Positions 19,895-32,556 are shown, numbered from the stretch's first letter. The stretch: DNA of 64,000 nucleotides from Acestrorhynchus altus (GCA_034509495.1 CM067525.1:16418478-16482477), one strand, 5' to 3'. The notes: generated by a model from the letters alone, not told the origin. A program made the numbers and translations.

Positions 19895-20350
19895 ATCCCT
19901 ACAAGCATATCCCACAGCAGCATAGTGGACACAGTACCTCGCCTGGGCTTGTAAGGTTGCTTACTCACCCCAAGAGGACTGGCAACACGTGGCATGGTCT
20001 GATAAGTTAAAGTACCAGTTGTTTGGGGTTGATGGTTGGGTTTGTGTGTTGCAGACTCCATGAAACCATAGATCCCAGTAGTCAACAAGGCACTATGCAG
20101 ACTGGTGGTGATTCCATACTGGTGTGGAGTGTATGCTCATGGCATGGGTTTGGGACCAGAGGTCCATCTAAACATGTAATTGACCAGTCCCGTTATTATT
20201 CATTGCATGGTGACCACTTGCAGACCTTCATGGACTCAATATCCTACAGTAATGGGATATTCCAGCACGATAATGCACAGTGCCATTGGGCCCAAGTTGT
20301 CCAGAACTGGTTCTGTGATGTATTGCTGGTACATATATGACAATCGAGGA
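19895..20350 (+). mobile_element. Tc1/mariner-type transposase fragment (second subfamily)
   Basis: The plus-strand frame 20023-20340 reads VWSVCSWHGFGTRGPS, then a YYSLHGDHLQTFMDS stretch, then NGIFQHDNAQCHWAQVVQNW: the Tc1/mariner catalytic region with its QHDNA motif. It differs clearly from families C and Tc1 elsewhere in the window. The flanks are decayed. Confidence 0.8.
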
Positions 20351-20359
20351 ATGTTAAAT

Positions 20360-21210
20360 GTCCCCCACCATGTCTCGCTCAAAATTCCCAAGCTGTCCCC
20401 AGAGGTGACACTCCTTCATAATCAATTCCTAATCAAACTACGTCATGACTGGTCTCGGTTTCTACAGGTGCTTCTCGTTCTTCTGCTTCTAAGCAACGCT
20501 CACTCTCTCTCTATGGGAAGCTTATAGATTGTTCTAGCAACAGAGTTCATCTCAGCAGGAATCGACTGCTGCCATGCCTTCTCCCGCTCCTTACTTCTGC
20601 TTCAGATTCATGCTCCACAGGAGGTGAAGAGTGGTTCACTAGGGGGCAGTGTGTACTAAAGGATGTGGTCATATGGAAGGTCTGGCTTTTGTGGCTGTCA
20701 CACAGTGACTGAAGCTGATAGCAAATACTGCGAAAAGGGCTGGGCGGTTCAATAATCCAGGTCAGTGACCATCTCCTTCTCTAATGAGAGCTAAATGCTC
20801 TGAGAAATGCTGATAAGCTGTGGAAGTAGGAGTTTACCAAAGAGCTGCTGGTTACTGGTGTGCAGAGAAGCTGTATCCCGTGAGCAGATCTACAGAGGTG
20901 TTTAAAAGCTTGCGGATATTCCTGCAATGCAATATTGGAAATAAAGGTGCTGCTGAGGGTTCTTTGGGCGATGCTGTAGAAGAACCATTACTGGTTTCAT
21001 AACAAAGCATTTGAAACAAGAAACAACCTTTACACTTTTACATCTTCTTTAACCTTCAAAGGTTCTTCAGACAGAATAAAGGTGCACCGAATGGTCTATG
21101 TCTATGGACAATACTAGGGAAGAACCAATATCGGTTCCTTAATGAACCTTAAGCTGCTTGATCCTCGAGTTGCTTGACCAGCTTAGATCACACAATGATT
21201 TCATTGAGCT
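20360..21210. other. Anonymous intergenic sequence
   Basis: No recognisable gene or element. Confidence 0.4.
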
Positions 21211-21219
21211 TGATGGTTA

Positions 21220-21535
21220 AGGGGGACTACTAGCATGCCAAGCTGGTAAACCAGCAAGACCAGCATAAACAAGCTGGTTAACCAGCATGACCAGCATGGC
21301 CTTACTGGTTAACCAGTATGATCAACCTGACCAAGCTAGACAACCAGACAAAAACAGCAGGACCAGCCTGACCAGCCTGACCTCGGTGGTTGACCAGCAT
21401 GACAAGCATGGCCAGCGTCAGCATGACCAAGCAGGACCAAAAGTAATTGCAACAGTTACCAGCATGCATTTTTGCCTTGATGACAAGCTGTCCAACCACC
21501 ATGGACCAGCTTAGACCATCTGAAACCAGCTACCA
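21220..21535 (+). repeat. ACCAGCATGACC-type simple repeat
   Basis: Degenerate runs of 'accagcatgaccagc' and its inverse 'gctggttaaccagc', a common fish low-complexity repeat. It lets short open frames appear on both strands. Confidence 0.75.
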
Positions 21536-22078
21536 GCTTTTGTTCAAACTGGGTTTACTGTGCACACTCTCAGTCCCGCTCCTGGACGAGTCCAACAAAG
21601 CTGCCAATCAGAAGCTGATAACTGGTTCTGACAAATGAAATCCTTGTTGCCTCTCCTCTCCTTCCTCATTGGTTGGAATCAGCACAGTGACCTTGCAAGA
21701 GTGAACTGGAGAGGACACCAGGACAGAGGACACGTGTTGAGACGTGCTGTGTACCAGCTTATCTAAGGCTGCCACCGGAGGACACAGAAGTCTCACGACA
21801 GAACAGAATAAACAATCACTATTCACCTCAAATGGACAAAGATTTGACAACTTTATGACTCCGTTCCTGCTTCATTTTCCATCGAACAATAAAAACACGA
21901 GGATTGAGAAGCGTACACCTGCGGGTCTGAAAGTGTCCCACTGAATTCCCAATGAATGCTGGGGACACAACAAATGATGTGTCCTTGGTTTTGGGGGCAA
22001 AACAAGGTCACAAGAATGCAGACTGTGAGAAACAGCATGAATCTTTAAGAATTTGAACAAAGCTGTTGTTTAAACCAA

Positions 22079-22141
22079 TGTTTCTCACCCTGGTCCTGGA
22101 GGCACCCCTGGAGGTGCCTCCAGGACCAGGGTTGAGAAACA
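22079..22141. repeat. Near-perfect hairpin (28-bp stem)
   Basis: The left arm 22079-22106 and right arm 22113-22141 are reverse complements with one single-base insertion. The loop is six bases (22107-22112). The stem contains 'ccctggtcctggaggcacc'. Confidence 0.95.
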
Positions 22142-22149
22142 CTGGACCC

Positions 22150-22855
22150 CAGAAATTTACTTAAAGAGAAATTTTAGCACCACCTCTTTCTCCATGCTCT
22201 TCAGGGTTCTGAAGGATTGGCCTCCTCCTACATCGTAACTCTGTCGTTAACATTCCAGCTATGGCCCTCGTACACAATCACTAGTGCGGTGTTAACATGC
22301 TGCCTAACGGCCTCTTTGGCACCGTTATCTAGGCCCTGTTAAACCTAACGTTATGTTTATCTTCTCTCTGAAGTCCTACACCGTTTCTCAGTAACGTCGT
22401 ACACTATCACAAGAACACACTCAGCCACCAGACTGGGTTTCTGCTACATTCATCAGAATTTTCACTGTTGCTTTTTAAAAATGAGCTAAATGTTTAAACT
22501 GAAGCCCATCTGTCCCACAAACAGGAAATCTGCCGTCACACCGAGACCACCAGAGGCAAAAACAAGCGATGTTAGCCGTCGGGTTTAGTGCTTCAGGTAA
22601 ACAGAGCATTCCGGGCCTTCTGTTTCATCAAGAGCTTAAAAGTAGCTGAAGTGTGAATTTCTAAACAGCACCGCGGCCCTCGAGGACCCGGACGCACATC
22701 AGAGCCTGTTCTGAGATCAGTATTCTCCTACGGAGCCTGGTAATGAGTCAGCAACCCAGATCCCACAACCGGGCCGTACCTGCTGTAACGTCGGGCTCGG
22801 GTTTACCCAACGAGTCCAATGAGTCCTTGGTCCAAATACACAAAGCGCCTAATTT
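22150..22855. other. Anonymous sequence, partly unique
   Basis: 22540-22850 is free of visible repeats and CpG-containing. No splice-bounded open frame that I recognise. Confidence 0.35.
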
Positions 22856-22859
22856 AATG

Positions 22860-23090
22860 GCAGATCAGCCATAACATTAAAACCACTGACAGGTGAACTG
22901 AATGATGTTGATTATCTACACTGACCATCTGACATAGACGTGCAAATGCACATACAGCTTGTCTAGTCCCCGTAGAGCTGCCAATAGAATAGGACTCTCT
23001 GGAGCAGATCAACAAACATGAACCTATTGGCACCATGTCTAATGCCAGGCGTGGGCTAGAGGGGTATAAAGACCCCCAGCATTGAGATGT
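22860..23090 (-). mobile_element. Family D short element, partial, inverted
   Basis: Starts with 'gatcagccataacattaaaa' (22864), then on the minus strand contains the right half of family D ('agtcctattctattggcag' near 23001-22983 and 'catgtttgttgatctgctcc' near 23022-23003). Confidence 0.65.
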
Positions 23091-23244
23091 TATCCTTCCT
23101 GGGAAAACTTTTGGTACTGACCACCGCCGACCAGTTACCTGGTCATTTTTCCTGCTTCAACACATCAACTTCAAGTGCAGTTCACTTGCTGACTAATGCA
23201 TCACATTGGTCCACCCTTGATAGGGGGCAGTGGAGCATCACATA

Positions 23245-23795
23245 TGGACAAAAGTATTGGGACACCTGCTCATCCACCATTTCTTCTGAAATCAAGGGGA
23301 TTAAAAGAGTTTTTCCTGGTTTTGGAGTAACTGTCTACTGTCCACAGAAGACTTTATCCTAGATTTTTTTAACATTGCTGTGAGAATTTGATTGCATTCA
23401 GCAACAAGAACTTTACTGAGGTCGGGATACTGGATGATCACCCCCCATCCTCATCACCAACTCCCCAAGTTATTCCAAAAGTACATGATGGAGCTCCATC
23501 ATTCCAAAGAACACAGTTCCACTGCTCCACAGCTCAGTGCTGGGGGTTTTCATACACCTCTAACTCAGGGGTTCTCAACCTTTGCCACCTCACAGCCTGT
23601 TATCAGAACTCCGTTATAACTCAGCTATTTATGAGAAATAGTTTTTGCCATGTTCAGCGTGGTCTGGGTTGTACTTGCAGGTCACAGTCTGGGGGTGGTG
23701 GTGGGGAGGAGGGGGGTGTTGAAGCAATGTCCCTGGCTGAATGCATTCATTAGAAGGCATGTCCACAAACGTTTGGACATACCGTGTGTCTCATC
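23245..23795 (+). mobile_element. Family D short element
   Basis: The left end is 'tatggacaaaagtattggga' and the right end 'tgtccacaaacgtttggaca', forming terminal inverted repeats. The interior includes 'gagaatttgattgcattcag' and 'ccaaagaacacagttccact'. An unrelated insertion (23565-23735) separates the parts. Non-coding. Confidence 0.8.
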
Positions 23796-23799
23796 CAAC

Positions 23800-24630
23800 A
23801 TTTGTAGCAAATTCTAAATGTTCCAGTGCCATCGTTGTAGACTTCAGAGGTTGGAAGAGGAAAGTTAGTGCAACAGGCACAATGAGAATCTGTTGGATCA
23901 ATATTCTCAAATGGAGCCTGTGTGAATCAGCTAAGCATTAATGCTTAGAGAACAGCTCTCGCAACTCTCGCGCATGCTTCAGATACATGCAAAAGAATTT
24001 TTAGATGCTCCTTTTTCAACATCACCCCACAAATTTCAACTACAAAGCCCAAAATACATAATTCTGTACTGTCAGATTTGCAAAATTCTAAGGCTGAAAA
24101 GAAGGTATCAAGAGGAATCGCGGGAATAAAGGGAGAGGCAGAGTGAGGAGTGAAACGATAGAAGAGAAAGCGAGAGAAGAGAGTCATGAAAACAGAGACA
24201 GAGAAAGAAAGAGAGGGGGCATTCAATAATTGACAAACGTGAGTATTTTTAACGCTCGCCTTCATCTATTAAACATGCTGTTGGATGAGGCTCACAGCTA
24301 CTCCAGCTGCTCTGAGACTGGCATGCTGTAAATCATTCAGAGCTGCCTGCGCGACTGCACTTTAGTGGCGCTAACCAGCCGGGACCGTGGGCCGCACTGT
24401 CAAGTGCAGTGATTTTGCAAGCAAGCTTGTGTTACTGTTAACCTCCCCGAGTCTGGACCATACTGAAAAACAGCACATGTCCAGTTTCGAAGGCTGGTGT
24501 TCAGCTGACCACCAACATCAGGACATTGATATCGGGTCAGGACAACGCCTGTTTCTGCAACAGGCCTTGTCCTCGTGCCTGCCTGGTGCCATCTTCCTCA
24601 GCTCACGTTGCATTCCATTACTCATTTAAC
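23800..24630. other. Anonymous sequence with possible unique block
   Basis: 24110-24225 is purine-rich on the plus strand. 24240-24420 looks unique and CpG-containing. No gene recognised. Confidence 0.35.
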
Positions 24631-24639
24631 CTTTAGACC

Positions 24640-25100
24640 CCTAAACCAAATTCGTGGGATGTTTTTGTGAGGACTGACGAGCACTGAAAATGAATTTGAT
24701 GAGTTGTTTGTCAGGATTAGACTGACAGTAACATTTATAATAATAATAGGTTCTTCAAAATACTTGACAGTGATAAAATAAAAAACAACCTGAATGTCCT
24801 TTAATGTTTTTGTTTTTTATGTATATGTCAGTATAATCCCTTCTCAGGGCTTTTATTCTGAAATTTTAACAATATTTGAACCCAATATCTGGGTCAGTGA
24901 TGCTATCAGCCCCGCCCCCTCTCTCTGATCAGTCAGAGTCTGTATGCAGGTTGATCATCAGCCCCGCCCCCTCTCTCTGATCAGTCAGAGTCTGTATGCA
25001 GGTTGAGCATCAGCCCCAACAGAGCAGTAAACATGCACTGGAAGTTCCTTTGGTATTTAAACTGGGATTTAATTCAGGTGGACAGAAGGGAATTGAAATT
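24640..25100 (+). repeat. Dispersed repeat family B, two 52-bp units
   Basis: Left A+T-rich segment, 'atatctgggtcagtgatgct', then two full GC-rich units at about 24907-25010, then 'agcagtaaacatgcactgga'. A (GAATTTT)n run follows at 25098-25125. Confidence 0.85.
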
Positions 25101-25469
25101 TTGAATTTTGAATTTTGAATTTTGAATTGAAGTGAAGAGAGAATTTTAATTACTCTCTGATAATTCATCAGACAATGACAACAATGGAAGTTGAGTAGTT
25201 CATGGAAGTTCGTGATATTTTATATGTATCATGTATCAGGTTACTCTTATCCTGAGTTATAAAGTTAGTATGAGGTTATGAAGGATTCTATTGTATTTCA
25301 TAAAAAATAAACGAAAAATGGCTATAATATAAATGTTACATATTTCCATTGATAGATGTATTTGCACTTTTACAGAAAGTGTATTCAACATATTTTTTCA
25401 TGTTTCACGATATTTACTAACATGGTTTGGCAGTTTTTCACTGTAAAATTTATAGACGTAGGTATGTTC

Positions 25470-26420
25470 ACGGTGTCACCATGCTGATCCCAAAAACAAC
25501 CGTGATTGGTTGAGTAAGTGCACGTTGGCTTACTCAAGAAAATTTCATTACACTGGAAAGACCTTCAGTCTCATGGGTTTGAGGATACTTTTCCACCAGT
25601 TCATTCACAACACTCCCAATCAGAAGTAAGGCAGGAGTATCAAATCCTATTGGACCAGTACAGCAGCTGTGTTCCAAGTCCTTCAGTGGCTGACGTTGCG
25701 TGACCTTGTGCTCTTCCCTCTGGACATGGATGATAGCCAGCAGCTTAGTCACTCTCAGTTGCGTTTTATAACGCTGAAACGGCAATATACCTGCCAAACA
25801 GACCTTTCACCAAAAACTGGCTGCTTTGGAGAACGTATGAAGGAGATTTGTGAATGATGTAATGACGGTTGTTCTCCCAAATGAAAGTCACCATAAAAGG
25901 CTTTACTGCCAAAGCTGTAACACAAATGTTTACTCCTGCTGATGAAAGTGAAGGAGGTCATAATTGGGCCGAAAGACGAACGCCAGCAACACAAAGCCTG
26001 GAAAACTACAGAACACGGACCTGAATTATCGTAGAACGCTTCCCTTTGTGAAGAACAACCTCTTCACAACGTCACAACTCTGGAAGGACACTGAAGGGTC
26101 GTCCTCATGGCCGTAAATACAGAGGGTTTATTTAAAGACACTAAGCAATGTGACACCCAGGAACAGAAAGCCTGGATCAGTCTGAGAAAACGTCGAAAAC
26201 CTAATCAGATCCTTTGGAGGGATGAAACCAAGAAACCGCATCATCTGTCAAACATGGTGGAGGTTGTGTTCCATGGTGGCCTCAATGGAACGGGACTCAA
26301 AAACCCATTCGTAATCAGATTTCTTCAGTTTTCTGATTTAAACCTAGAAATTTGATGGAGAAATGTGGATTGCTGGGTCGTATTTCTCAGTGTATGATTT
26401 TTTTTGGTCTGTCCATGCAT
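25470..26420 (+). mobile_element. Degraded Tc1-like transposon
   Basis: The central coding traces read DTKQCDTQEQKAWISL, RRDETKKPHHLSN-like and MVEVVFHGGLNGTG (26107-26320), matching the middle of a Tc1-type transposase in decayed form. The rest is broken by stops. Ends not defined. Confidence 0.55.
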
Positions 26421-26524
26421 GAGAACCGAGGTATTTGAAGCGATGATGGAACCAATAAAATTATTGCTGAAATGAAGGACTTAATTATTCCGAATAATAA
26501 GTCATAATGTGGCTTTGATGTGTA

Positions 26525-26558
26525 AAATAAATAAATAAATAAATAAATAAATTAATGA
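26525..26558 (+). repeat. (AAAT)n microsatellite
   Basis: About eight AAAT/TAAA units. Confidence 0.9.
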
Positions 26559-26889
26559 ATGAAAATTGCAGCATGACATTTACATCACATGCTATTGTGC
26601 CAGATCACTGACTGGTTTCGAAGCTGAAACCCAGTTACTGCCTGTGTATTATAATGGTATAATCTGTCTGTCATCCATCAAATTTCCACACCGTATATCT
26701 GTCCAACTGCTAACCTGAACCCCTGCTGTCGCACGACATCTAAGTTATTATTTGACACTAAAATAAAAGACAGAAAGTGGTGCTGTGATGCTAGTCGTCC
26801 ACTGTCCACTGAAAATGCTCCAGTGCTTGGACCCCTTAATTGCTTCAAACAAGCTTGACCACTGTATCTGCCCCACAGCAGCAAACCTG

Positions 26890-27330
26890 CACAATCCTAA
26901 TCAACCATTTCCACCTCCCGGGTTTTCAAACGGCCATCTCGGGGGTCACGTGGACGGTCACGCGCCTCCGAGGAACTGCCGCTTAATTGGGCTTTGTAGA
27001 TTTATCTCTCACGCCTGATGACTGGTCACTGTTACGGCTGCAGAGATTACAAGGCCTGAGGGGGCTGGAAGCTCCAGCGCTGGAGGAGTTTCAGAGAAAC
27101 CCACTTTTTCGCTGTCTCCATCTTCGTCTCGGAGGAGACAGATTAGTTTGACGGTTACATGCGGACCCTTGTCTGCTCGTAATTAGCTGGGAAATTATGG
27201 CAAGAGGGGCAAAGCACTCACCGTATTGCAAAACAAATTGCCGTGAGCATTGGTGGGGAGAAAAAATGCATAATTCATATTGACTGTGGAGCTGTCAGTC
27301 AAAAGGGTAGTTTCATATTTTGTCTGCAGG
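26890..27330. promoter_or_regulatory. Unique block, possible conserved non-coding element
   Basis: About 440 bases without repeat similarity. CpG-containing, with 'cgtaattagctgggaaatta' near 27178 and other TTAAT cores. No gene-like frame. Inference from composition only. Confidence 0.3.
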
Positions 27331-27359
27331 GACAGAGACGAGGGATGTTTGCTGTTTAT

Positions 27360-28330
27360 TGTTTGTTTGTTGGTTTTTTTTTTTCATGTTAAATTTAGTG
27401 TAAAAATTAAGGTTAAGCTCTGTACAAATATATAAAAAAATATTATTTAAATATGAAATATTTATTTAGAAGTTATTTCTTTATAAATATATAAAATATT
27501 ATACACAGTAGATAGAAATTAACATTTGTTTATTTGCATATATTGTATAAATGTACAAATATATCATATAAACATTGTAAATCTGAAAAATATTACAAGA
27601 AAACATAAATGCACCTTATTTAATGTGTTAATACATAACTTAGTGTTTTATTTATAAACAGACCCAAACTTTATTTACGTATTTCATTACATATTTTATT
27701 TATGCATTTTATTTATGAATTTTATTTATGTATTTTATTTATGAATTTTATTTATGAATTTTATTTATGAATTTTATTTATGTATTTTATTTATGTATTT
27801 TATTATACTGTATATTGTTATTCTATTATTGGCACAAATGTTTTACAAACAAGTTAAATGTATAAATCATCTATTAATAGAGCACTTATTTTATAAACAA
27901 GTTAAAAATAGTTTTTTTTTGTTTCATTTCCATATTTAACTTTTTATTTACTTTACATTCATTTAATTCATATTTCATCAATGTTATTACATATTTCCAT
28001 ATCTGTCCATATTATTAAAAATATCTATACAAAGTTGAATAAATACTGAAGAATAAAATAAATAAAGTTGTTTTAAAGTATACACACATGATTATTATTC
28101 ATGGGAATACATGCTATTTAATTCTGTATTTTAAAATTAAACATTAAATATTAATAACACATTCATAATATATGTAACACATTTATTTAGTATTTAATAT
28201 TTGATTTGTTTACAAATGAATCATTTAGTATTTTTTCACAAACAGATCAAACATAAACATTTATTTGATGAACTAATCTCATATGACATACTTTAATATT
28301 TGAATATTCACATAATATTATCATAAAATA
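27360..28330. repeat. Extremely A+T-rich stretch with degenerate TTTAT repeats
   Basis: A poly-T run at 27371-27384; 27690-27800 is a degenerate array of 'atgaattttatttatgaatt'. No gene. Confidence 0.8.
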
Positions 28331-28437
28331 ATCGCTGTATGTTTATTTGTTTTATTTATTGGTAACATATTCACATCCATACAGGATTTCCGTGCACATT
28401 TAATAAATGCTATTGTTAAGCACTGAAAGAGGTCACA

Positions 28438-28476
<39 letters not shown>
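28438..28476 (+). repeat. (TG)n microsatellite
   Basis: About 19 TG units. Confidence 0.95.
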
Positions 28477-28479
<3 letters not shown>

Positions 28480-29455
28480 AAAGCAAAAATTGAGCACATC
28501 ATTTGCACACAGGAGGGTAAAATTTAATTTATGTAGGTCATTAGTGCCACAATTTAGCCTGTTAGTGACGGACGTTTTACAATTCATAATTGATTTAAGC
28601 AGTTTCGTCTGACGCTCGTGTAACATTAATCTTCATCAAACTGCCCTCAGACAAAGCCGATGCACAGACAGGCTGAACACGGCATATGATGACTTAGAGG
28701 GTCTATAGTGACATAGTGGTCTATCAGAAAACATGCTCAAACTATTCATTAAAAGTCAGATACAATCAAATACAGACGTACAGCGTCTGAAACCTGCTTT
28801 GCTCAAAGCAGCAGTCATTACGTTTCTATTGTCAACCTCAAAGCATTGAGGTCGTATTTAAATAATCTAATACATGGTATCAATGTCCAGTATGTTCAGA
28901 CTGAATGGTCCGGTAGGTCTTTGTGGGAGTTTTTCTGACCATGTCACGTTCTTAAAGAGGAACCAGCACCTTTTGCTGAGTAACCACCATCTCTGATATC
29001 AGAACAGCAAACTCAGTCTTCACCTGTTCATTCACCCACTGTCATTATGAACCATATGCTCATTTTTTCATCCTTTCTTTCAAATTTGGGGTGTTTTCCA
29101 TTCATTTTTAGGTGTTTTTAAACTCACTGGACAGCCATCCAATGACTGCATATTTTAAGCCATCTGGACAGGCTAGTAAAACTACACTGAGAGACGTGGC
29201 CGTAGTTTGTGGCCTGGAGACAATTCAGGATTCTGTATGAAATGTGGGGGATTCTCTCTCATAATAAAGACATAAAGAAAGAGGGAAAAAAAACCTCCAG
29301 CCATCGAAGACAAACCAAAGACCACCTCTTTTTGAGCTGCCAACATTGCATCATTGCTGGACAGACAACGTGCTCCAATACAGCGGCTAACAGACGCCTG
29401 TGCCGGCCAGCATCACACTGGGTGCCTTTCTTAAACATTAACATTCCTTAACATT
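28480..29455. other. Anonymous sequence, partly unique
   Basis: 28490-28660 looks unique with TTAAT and TAATT cores. The remainder to 29455 shows no recognised element. Confidence 0.35.
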
Positions 29456-29459
29456 ATGA

Positions 29460-29800
29460 ATGAATGAATGTCATTGTCTTGTTGTATGACCCACATTCTC
29501 TTGAGACTCAGCTCAAAGACAGATGTCCCGACATCATGAATTTGCTGGTGTTATTCAGAATTCATTGCTCCAACAACGACCCGAGATGCAGCAAAACAGA
29601 ACCAAACCATGATACCACCACCACCATATTTCACAGGTTTTCCAAACAAACAAGCATTTAAACCAAGATCCGAGCGCTTCTGGTCTTGGTTTGAGGCCTG
29701 GAGAGACGCTCAGCTCTCATTGATGATTCCGTTATTTGTTTTGACATTTGTTATACATCAAACGTGTGTCAGGAAGGCTCGATTAAATTTGTATAGTTAC
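29460..29800 (-). mobile_element. Tc1-like transposon fragment
   Basis: Contains 'ccatgataccaccaccacca' (29606), which on the minus strand is the glycine-rich 'tggtggtggtatcatgg' site of Tc1 transposases. It shares 'acccacattctcttgaga' and flanks with 30700-30870. Confidence 0.65.
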
Positions 29801-29809
29801 ATGGGGTAA

Positions 29810-30530
29810 AAGTTGGATTTTATTTGAATGCAAGTTGTTTTTTTATTAGACTTAACGCGCAACAGCGTACGCTGTGCATTATACAGCACTGAAATCTCTC
29901 CAGCCTGCCTCGTATCTGTTCTCCACACAGTCCTTCCCCAAGGCAAACATGAAAAACATCACTTATAGTGCCTTAGGATACAGCGTACGGCTTTAACGGC
30001 ACGACTCTTTCATCGTGCTCCTCCAGCGCTGTATTCCTTGGACTAAATTAAGCTCTAACTCCAGCTGGGAAGGGGATGCTGTTTTTGGTTTTCCCGTTTG
30101 GCTGTAATCTGGTGGTGACTGTAGTGGGATTAGGCACAAAAAGGAGGGAATCTGTGTGGATTTGTATGGTGGGATCAGTGCGGGCGTGTAACAGAGACGC
30201 GTGCTTTCCGTAGAGCTTGCATTGCAGTCCACGCTGAAGTACAGGAACCCTCTCTATCAGCAGCACCAGATTTAAATCACACCCATGATGTGAGACATGA
30301 GCAGGGTTTCTTCATGTGGAGAAGATGTTCAAACACCATTTAATTTGTAAATGGGGCCAAATGTACCACCTTAGGTGAGGCGGAAAGGCGCTGCAAATTT
30401 GTACGTGTTTTAATCAGTGTTTTGAATATTAATGGTTTTGAATATTGATCATTTTGCCTGGTTTGGTGCATTTCATTAGTCAAATGTATCATGATAATAA
30501 AATTATTGTTAATAATATAATTAGTCTTGC
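29810..30530. other. Anonymous sequence
   Basis: 29830-30270 lacks visible repeats. No splice-bounded exon recognised. Confidence 0.35.
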
Positions 30531-30544
30531 ACTGATATTAACAT

Positions 30545-31310
30545 ATTCTTCCATACAAAGCAGCTTCAACTCTGTTATGCTGGGTTTCCTTCCATAAACC
30601 TCTTGCTTCAGGTCTTTCTACAACATTTCCCCTGGATTAAAGTCAGGATTTTGACCGGATCATTCTGAAATCATCTCGTGTCCTCAGGGTTGTTGTCTTT
30701 GCGCATGACCCACATTCTCTTGAGATTCAGCTCAGAGACAGATGTCCTCATATTTGAATTTGCTGGTATATTTCACAATTCTTTGCTACATCAATGATGG
30801 CAAGGCCAGCTGCAGCGAAACAGACCCGAACCGTGATACTACCACCACCACATTTCACAGTTGGGATAAGGTTTTTGGAATGTCGTGTTTTCCTTTCTCT
30901 AAACATAACGCGAGAACATTTAAACTGAAAAGATCTATTTTGGACTATTTTGGAACATTGTTCCAGTAGCCTTCTGGCTCACACTGTAGACAGGCAGTAA
31001 TGTTCTTTTTGCAGACCAGCAGCTTTCTCCTTGCAACCCACCACTGCTGTACAGTGTTCTCCTGATGGTGGACTCATGAACATTAGTCAATGTGTGAAAG
31101 ACCTTTAGTTGCTTAGAAGTTCCCTTGAGTTCCGATGTGAGCTGGTAGACTGATACATGTCTTGCTCTTGGTGTGATTTTTGCTGGTGGAGCAGTCGTGG
31201 GGTAACAATGATCTTGAATTTTCTCTACTTGTACACAGTTGTGGACGGTGGACTGGTGGAGTTTTGTAACCTTTTCCAGACTGAAGAGCATCAACATCTT
31301 TTATTTATAA
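30545..31310 (-). mobile_element. Tc1-like transposon fragment, same subfamily as 29460-29800
   Basis: Carries 'gacccacattctcttgagat', 'gtgatactaccaccaccaca' and 'tggactggtggagttttgta'. On the minus strand these are decayed Tc1 transposase segments. No open frame. Confidence 0.6.
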
Positions 31311-31339
31311 ATATAACATCTACATAAGCATTCTCCACC

Positions 31340-31745
31340 TTTGCTCAATGCTTTGTTGAAGCTCTTTTGGCAGAAATTACAGCCTCAAGTTTTTTTGAGT
31401 TTGATGATACGAGCTTGGCACCTGTTTTGGGGAAGGTTCTCCCATTCTTCTTTGCAGATCCTCTCAACCTCCATCAGATTGGAGCTTTGCAGCATAGCTG
31501 TATATAGATATCTGCAGAGATGTTCAGTGTCTGGAGTCTGGGGTCTGGCTAGAACACTCAAGGACATTCACAGAGTTGTCACGAAGCCACTACTATTTTT
31601 TGATTTTTATTAAATTTGCAAAGATTTCAACAAACGTTTCTCACTTTGTCATTGTGGGGTTTTGTGTGTAGAATTTAGAGGGAAAATTGATTTAATCTAA
31701 TTTGGAAAAAGGCTGTAACATAACATGTGCAAACTGTGAGTTCAA
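31340..31745 (-). mobile_element. Tc1-type element fragment
   Basis: Second copy of the 19600-19870 segment: 'ggcagaaattacagcctcaa' and 'gagcttggcacctgttttgg'. Confidence 0.65.
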
Positions 31746-31916
31746 TGTACAGTATTTATACATATATAAACACACAGCCTTGAAAATGGGAGTTTGGTTC
31801 TGGAACGTTTAGAGTAGCTTCTCCAAAAGCACCAATTTGTCTACAAACAAGCAACTCAGGGGGCTTTACCGTTAGAAACCAAACAATCTTTAGCTCAGAA
31901 TCTCAAGTATGTACAT

Positions 31917-31921
<5 letters not shown>

Positions 31922-31979
<58 letters not shown>
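31922..31979 (+). repeat. (CA)n microsatellite
   Basis: About 28 CA units, first of a cluster of five dinucleotide arrays. Confidence 0.97.
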
Positions 31980-31982
<3 letters not shown>

Positions 31983-32093
31983 ATCTGTAAAGAGCATACT
32001 CTCCCTGATTCAGGAAACACCCCAGGGCTTCAGATCGCTGCATGAAGCCACATTGCTTCTGGTGTTGTGGGTTCTTCTATTTGTGTTATATTT

Positions 32094-32094
32094 A

Positions 32095-32150
<56 letters not shown>
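32094..32150 (+). repeat. (CT)n microsatellite
   Basis: About 27 CT units. Confidence 0.97.
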
Positions 32151-32153
<3 letters not shown>

Positions 32154-32228
32154 ACAGCAAAGCCTCTCCAGATTATGACAGCCTGAAGGAGGATGCTCAT
32201 GGAGTGAGCCACACAGACACATATATAA

Positions 32229-32231
<3 letters not shown>

Positions 32232-32287
<56 letters not shown>

Positions 32288-32329
32288 GTCTCTCTCTGTC
32301 TCTCTGCCTCTCTCTCTCTCTCTCTCTCT

Positions 32330-32382
<53 letters not shown>
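32232..32382 (+). repeat. (CT)n microsatellite, interrupted
   Basis: Two long CT runs joined by CTGTCTCTCTGCCTCT-like interruptions. Long open frames of alternating Leu-Ser or Arg-Glu across it are artefacts. Confidence 0.97.
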
Positions 32383-32483
32383 CCTAAGTTCAGCATCTCT
32401 GTGTGAAATCTTGTCCTTACTGGTGTAATGGGTTAGCGGGAAAGGCCCAGGTTCCCAAGTAATCAATAAATTACACCTGAAAG

Positions 32484-32486
<3 letters not shown>

Positions 32487-32554
<68 letters not shown>
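32487..32554 (+). repeat. (CA)n microsatellite
   Basis: About 33 CA units. Confidence 0.97.

Positions 32555-32556
<2 letters not shown>

Noticed and set aside
32010..32550. Long Leu-Ser and Arg-Glu open frames on both strands
   Set aside because: Direct translation of (CT)n/(GA)n and (CA)n arrays.
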